Assembly: GCA_037439945.1 (NCBI GenBank)
Contig: JBBIVA010000077.1
Coordinates: 1 to 17,992 of the forward strand
Direction: 5' to 3'
Source: CALEUX01 sp037439945
Lineage (GTDB): Bacteria > Bacteroidota > Bacteroidia > Bacteroidales > Marinilabiliaceae
DNA length: 17,992 nucleotides
A program made the position numbers and the translations under genes. Shown here in pieces: positions 15,874 through 17,992 of the stretch (positions are counted from its first letter, which is position 1; the number at the start of each line of letters is the position of its first letter). Below the pieces are notes generated by a model. The model had not been told where the DNA came from and searched no databases. It saw only the letters and a list, made by a program, of their open reading frames with translations.

Positions 15874-17457
15874 TTAATCTGCTTTCTCGAGTAAAAATGA
15901 TGGAACATAAAATGCTCTTTGGCGGGTTCCGAAAACATCACGTAATGGAACAAAAAACTGGTGTTCAATCTTTTTATATCCCGGGGTTTCAAGCTCAAGC
16001 CGGTAGTTTTTTCCAGATGTCAGTATGGCAACAAATTTCCCTGTTAAAGAATTTGGCCTGAATACTCCCTGTAACTGTGCAGTTTCTATATCGAAAATCC
16101 TGATAACTGCATCGGGTTGAGGTGTTTTATCCTGATTTATTACATGGCTTGCTACCACAGAAAGCGATCGGGCATCGTCTTCAGGGAAAGCTATTAAATA
16201 AATATCATTTGCACCTTCACCACCTTTTTGCCTCGACGAATAGTAAACCCTTTGTCCATCTGGGGTTGGAAGATAAAAAATATCGTCATTCGTAGTGTTT
16301 ATAGGGTACCCAATGTTTTCTGCCTTTGTCCAGTTTCCTTTTTTATCCCTTACACTTTCAAAAATATCATATCCTCCCATTGAATTGTGCCCCTCGGATG
16401 AAAAATAGAGTGTGTTACCGTCGGGATGAATAAACGGGCTCTCCTCATCGAGCGGGGTGTTGATATTTGGGCCGGCATTCAGGGGTTCGCCAAAAAAACC
16501 ATCGGGTAGAAGATATGATACATATATGTCTTTACCACCGTACCCTCCCGGGCGGTCGCTCGAAAACCATATTGAGTTGCCATCAGAAGCAAGACTGGCA
16601 TGAGATTCGTTGTAATTAGAGTTGATAGGCCCAGGAAGCGGTGTAGGTTCAGACCAACCTCTGAAACCATACCTGGTTAGAAATAAACTGCCCGCCAAGC
16701 CGTCATTTTGATAGATTATCATTGATTGGCCATCACCGCTTAAACTTACTGTTGCCCTGTTGCCAAAATGCAACCCCGGGATCTCAAGCCTTTCAGCTCT
16801 TGTCCATCCTCCATCGCGCCAGTAAGAAACGTAAATACTCTCAAAATACCCACCGCCTGATCTTTCCATCCCTGGTTCGGGGCGGTTTGATGTGAAATAA
16901 ATCGTTGATTCATCAAGCGCCACTATGGGGCTGTGTTCTTCGTAGTGTGTATTTATGGCCCGTCCTAATGAGTAAACCTGAAAATTCAGTGGTTTTTTGG
17001 TTAATTGTAAAGCGTTTTTGCTGTAATTCAATTCCCTGTTAAAGGATTCAATTAATCTCTTTTGTTTTGTAGTAGTAAGTAGTTTCTCATAGATTGAAAC
17101 TGCATCGGCAAATTTATAATTCTGATGTAATGCCATTGCCAGATAAAAGTGTGATTCTATAGCATATCTTGATGGTTTTTTTTCGAGTGGGTAAAAACGT
17201 GATGCCAACTCAAGATAATGCAGGGCATTTTCATATTCACCCGGAATATTTAAATAGCTGTATCCTGCTAAACGAACAGCTTCACTATTTCTGTTTTCTT
17301 CCCCAATTAATGGAAGTAGCGTTTGTACGGCAACTGCGTATTCTTCCTTTGCAATTTCGGCTTTAGCCTTTTGTAAAACCCTGGCTGGTGTTTGTGCTGA
17401 TAAACTATAGCAGCCTGCACAAATCAGGAAACAAATTAATAAATTAAAATTACGCAT
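15874..17457 (-). CDS. TPR/PD40 beta-propeller exported protein, PorE-like but without OmpA domain
   Basis: A 527-residue exported protein. The N terminus is a signal peptide (1-21); it contains ICAGC (C16), an imperfect lipobox, and a possible SAQ signal peptidase I site, so lipidation is uncertain. Residues 25-150 are helical TPR-like repeats (GEYENALHYLELA, KFADAVSIYEKLL). Residues about 180-425 form a PD40/WD40-like propeller, with blades such as IYFTSNRP (186-193), IWFSSDRPGGYGGKDIYVS (296-314), LYFSSEGHNSMGGYDIFES (350-368) and VYYSSRQKGGEGANDIYLI (404-422). Residues about 430-500 resemble a carboxypeptidase-regulatory-like domain. This order matches PorE of the T9SS, but the C-terminal OmpA peptidoglycan-binding domain is absent, and the protein ends soon after LLEKAD. 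It may be an envelope or T9SS-associated protein; the role is inferred. A 16-bp dyad lies about 30 nt upstream. Confidence 0.82.
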   Translation of the reverse strand: MRNFNLLICFLICAGCYSLSAQTPARVLQKAKAEIAKEEYAVAVQTLLPLIGEENRNSEAVRLAGYSYLNIPGEYENALHYLELASRFYPLEKKPSRYAIESHFYLAMALHQNYKFADAVSIYEKLLTTTKQKRLIESFNRELNYSKNALQLTKKPLNFQVYSLGRAINTHYEEHSPIVALDESTIYFTSNRPEPGMERSGGGYFESIYVSYWRDGGWTRAERLEIPGLHFGNRATVSLSGDGQSMIIYQNDGLAGSLFLTRYGFRGWSEPTPLPGPINSNYNESHASLASDGNSIWFSSDRPGGYGGKDIYVSYLLPDGFFGEPLNAGPNINTPLDEESPFIHPDGNTLYFSSEGHNSMGGYDIFESVRDKKGNWTKAENIGYPINTTNDDIFYLPTPDGQRVYYSSRQKGGEGANDIYLIAFPEDDARSLSVVASHVINQDKTPQPDAVIRIFDIETAQLQGVFRPNSLTGKFVAILTSGKNYRLELETPGYKKIEHQFFVPLRDVFGTRQRAFYVPSFLLEKAD

Positions 17458-17488
17458 GGTTAAGATATTTTTTTAGACCATTAAATTA

Positions 17489-17527
17489 CAAATAAATATT
17501 TTCTTATTGCCAGAAAATATTTGTTTG
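17489..17527. repeat. 16-bp inverted repeat upstream of the TPR/PD40 gene
   Basis: The arms 17489-17504 (CAAATAAATATTTTCT) and 17512-17527 (AGAAAATATTTGTTTG) are complementary at 15 of 16 positions, with a 7-nt spacer TATTGCC. The inner 11 bp are perfect. The one mismatch would be a G:U wobble in a rightward RNA and A:C in a leftward RNA. The dyad lies 32-70 nt before the gene start and overlaps a TTTATTTG, a weak -7 match, so an operator is plausible. Confidence 0.65.
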
Positions 17528-17598
17528 TTGAAATTTCGCCATTATTTAAAGGGTATGGTTCGTGAAATTCAACTTGCCACAACTTTTCGGGAAACACG

Positions 17599-17632
17599 GA
17601 TGAATTGAAAATCGGCGCAGCCAAAATTCATC
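17599..17632. repeat. Inverted repeat with inner GC hairpin
   Basis: GATGAATT (17599-17606) and AATTCATC (17625-17632) are perfectly complementary across 18 nt. Inside, GGC-GCA-GCC (17614-17622) forms a further short stem. The two could stack as one hairpin with internal loops. Confidence 0.45.
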
Positions 17633-17904
17633 ATGCAAGTTCCCCCTTAAAAAAGGGACAATATATCCGGCCTTAATCAAAAAATTATTTACGGATGAAA
17701 AAACAATTATAAACTAAAGATATTTATTGTTAAAATCCTGTTTTGAAATAAGGAGAATTGTGATTGTTAGTTTAAATAGATACTTACAATAAGTATAATA
17801 AAACAAATTTGGGTTAAATTAATTATTTTTTGAAAACAATAAACTTTTTGCAAAATTTATTATACATAAAAATGTTTGGCAACAATAATTTAGGTGGCAA
17901 AAGT

Positions 17905-17960
17905 TTAATCCCGGATTAGTCATTAGAAAGGCAATGAACTAATGACTTAGCCGGGATTAA
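17905..17960. repeat. 22-bp near-perfect inverted repeat near the window edge
   Basis: Arm 17905-17926 (TTAATCCCGGATTAGTCATT and AG) and arm 17939-17960 are complementary at 20 of 22 positions, with loop AAAGGCAATGAA (17927-17938). The two mismatches lie close together at 17915 and 17917. It is more GC-rich than its surroundings. No T-tract follows on either strand, so it is not a standard terminator. It could be a palindromic repeat (REP/MITE-like), a recombination site, or a hairpin belonging to a gene outside the window. Confidence 0.7.
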
Positions 17961-17992
17961 CCCTACCCAATAGTCGGTACAGGCTGCTTTAG

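Larger units (their letters stand above)
17458..17992. other. Gene-free right end rich in inverted repeats
   Basis: 535 bp with no credible gene. It contains at least three strong dyads (17489-17527, 17599-17632, 17905-17960) and a short hairpin around 17639-17659. The leftmost lies in the presumed promoter region of the TPR/PD40 gene. The region may hold regulatory structure, a palindromic repeat or a structured RNA; sequence alone does not decide. Confidence 0.5.

Noticed and set aside
1..17992. CRISPR array, tRNA/rRNA, integrase or transposase genes
   Set aside because: Looked for repeated spacers, cloverleaf-like segments and DDE/tyrosine recombinase motifs; none found.

Overview
The window is an AT-rich stretch of a Bacteroidota chromosome, most likely a marine or sediment Bacteroidales/Marinilabiliales-type bacterium; that rank is inferred. 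The lineage evidence is: a secreted protein with a type IX secretion (T9SS) type A C-terminal sorting domain; a TPR/PD40 protein resembling T9SS component PorE; a fused E1 alpha-beta 2-oxoacid dehydrogenase; a short Bacteroidetes-type AMP nucleosidase; TAnnTTTG promoter motifs; and little Shine-Dalgarno signal. I see no phage, transposase, CRISPR array, rRNA or tRNA. Most genes are housekeeping or envelope genes.

Left third (1-4650): three leftward genes. A periplasmic-sensor histidine kinase comes first. It is followed, behind its own promoter, by a probable two-gene unit of a secreted N-acetylmuramoyl-L-alanine amidase and a sugar-phosphate nucleotidyltransferase. A 660-bp divergent region with two adjacent dyads separates the kinase from the next gene.

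Middle (4651-11179): rightward genes are a 703-residue multidomain T9SS cargo protein ending at a strong terminator, the 817-residue fused 2-oxoacid dehydrogenase E1, and a YqgE/AlgH-family protein. A small leftward single-pass membrane protein lies between the first two. The intergenic gaps of 450-600 bp look empty apart from promoter-like motifs.

Right half (11172-17992): a tight leftward operon holA - rhomboid protease - class IV aminotransferase (2-nt gap, then a 1-nt TAATG overlap) meets yqgE tail to tail with an 8-nt overlap. Upstream of holA is AMP nucleosidase. A divergent gene encodes a stand-alone PD-(D/E)xK domain of the HsdR N-terminal type. Then come a GNAT acetyltransferase and, 3 nt upstream of it in the same operon, a TPR/PD40 outer-membrane-type protein. 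The last 535 bp have no gene but contain several strong inverted repeats, including a 16-bp dyad next to the PD40 gene and a 22-bp near-perfect one at the window edge.

I found no clear new multi-gene system. The observations most worth checking are the orphan HsdR-N nuclease beside holA/amn, the cysteine-bearing linker in the E1 fusion, the PorE-like protein lacking an OmpA domain, and the dyads at 4081-4143, 17489-17527 and 17905-17960.
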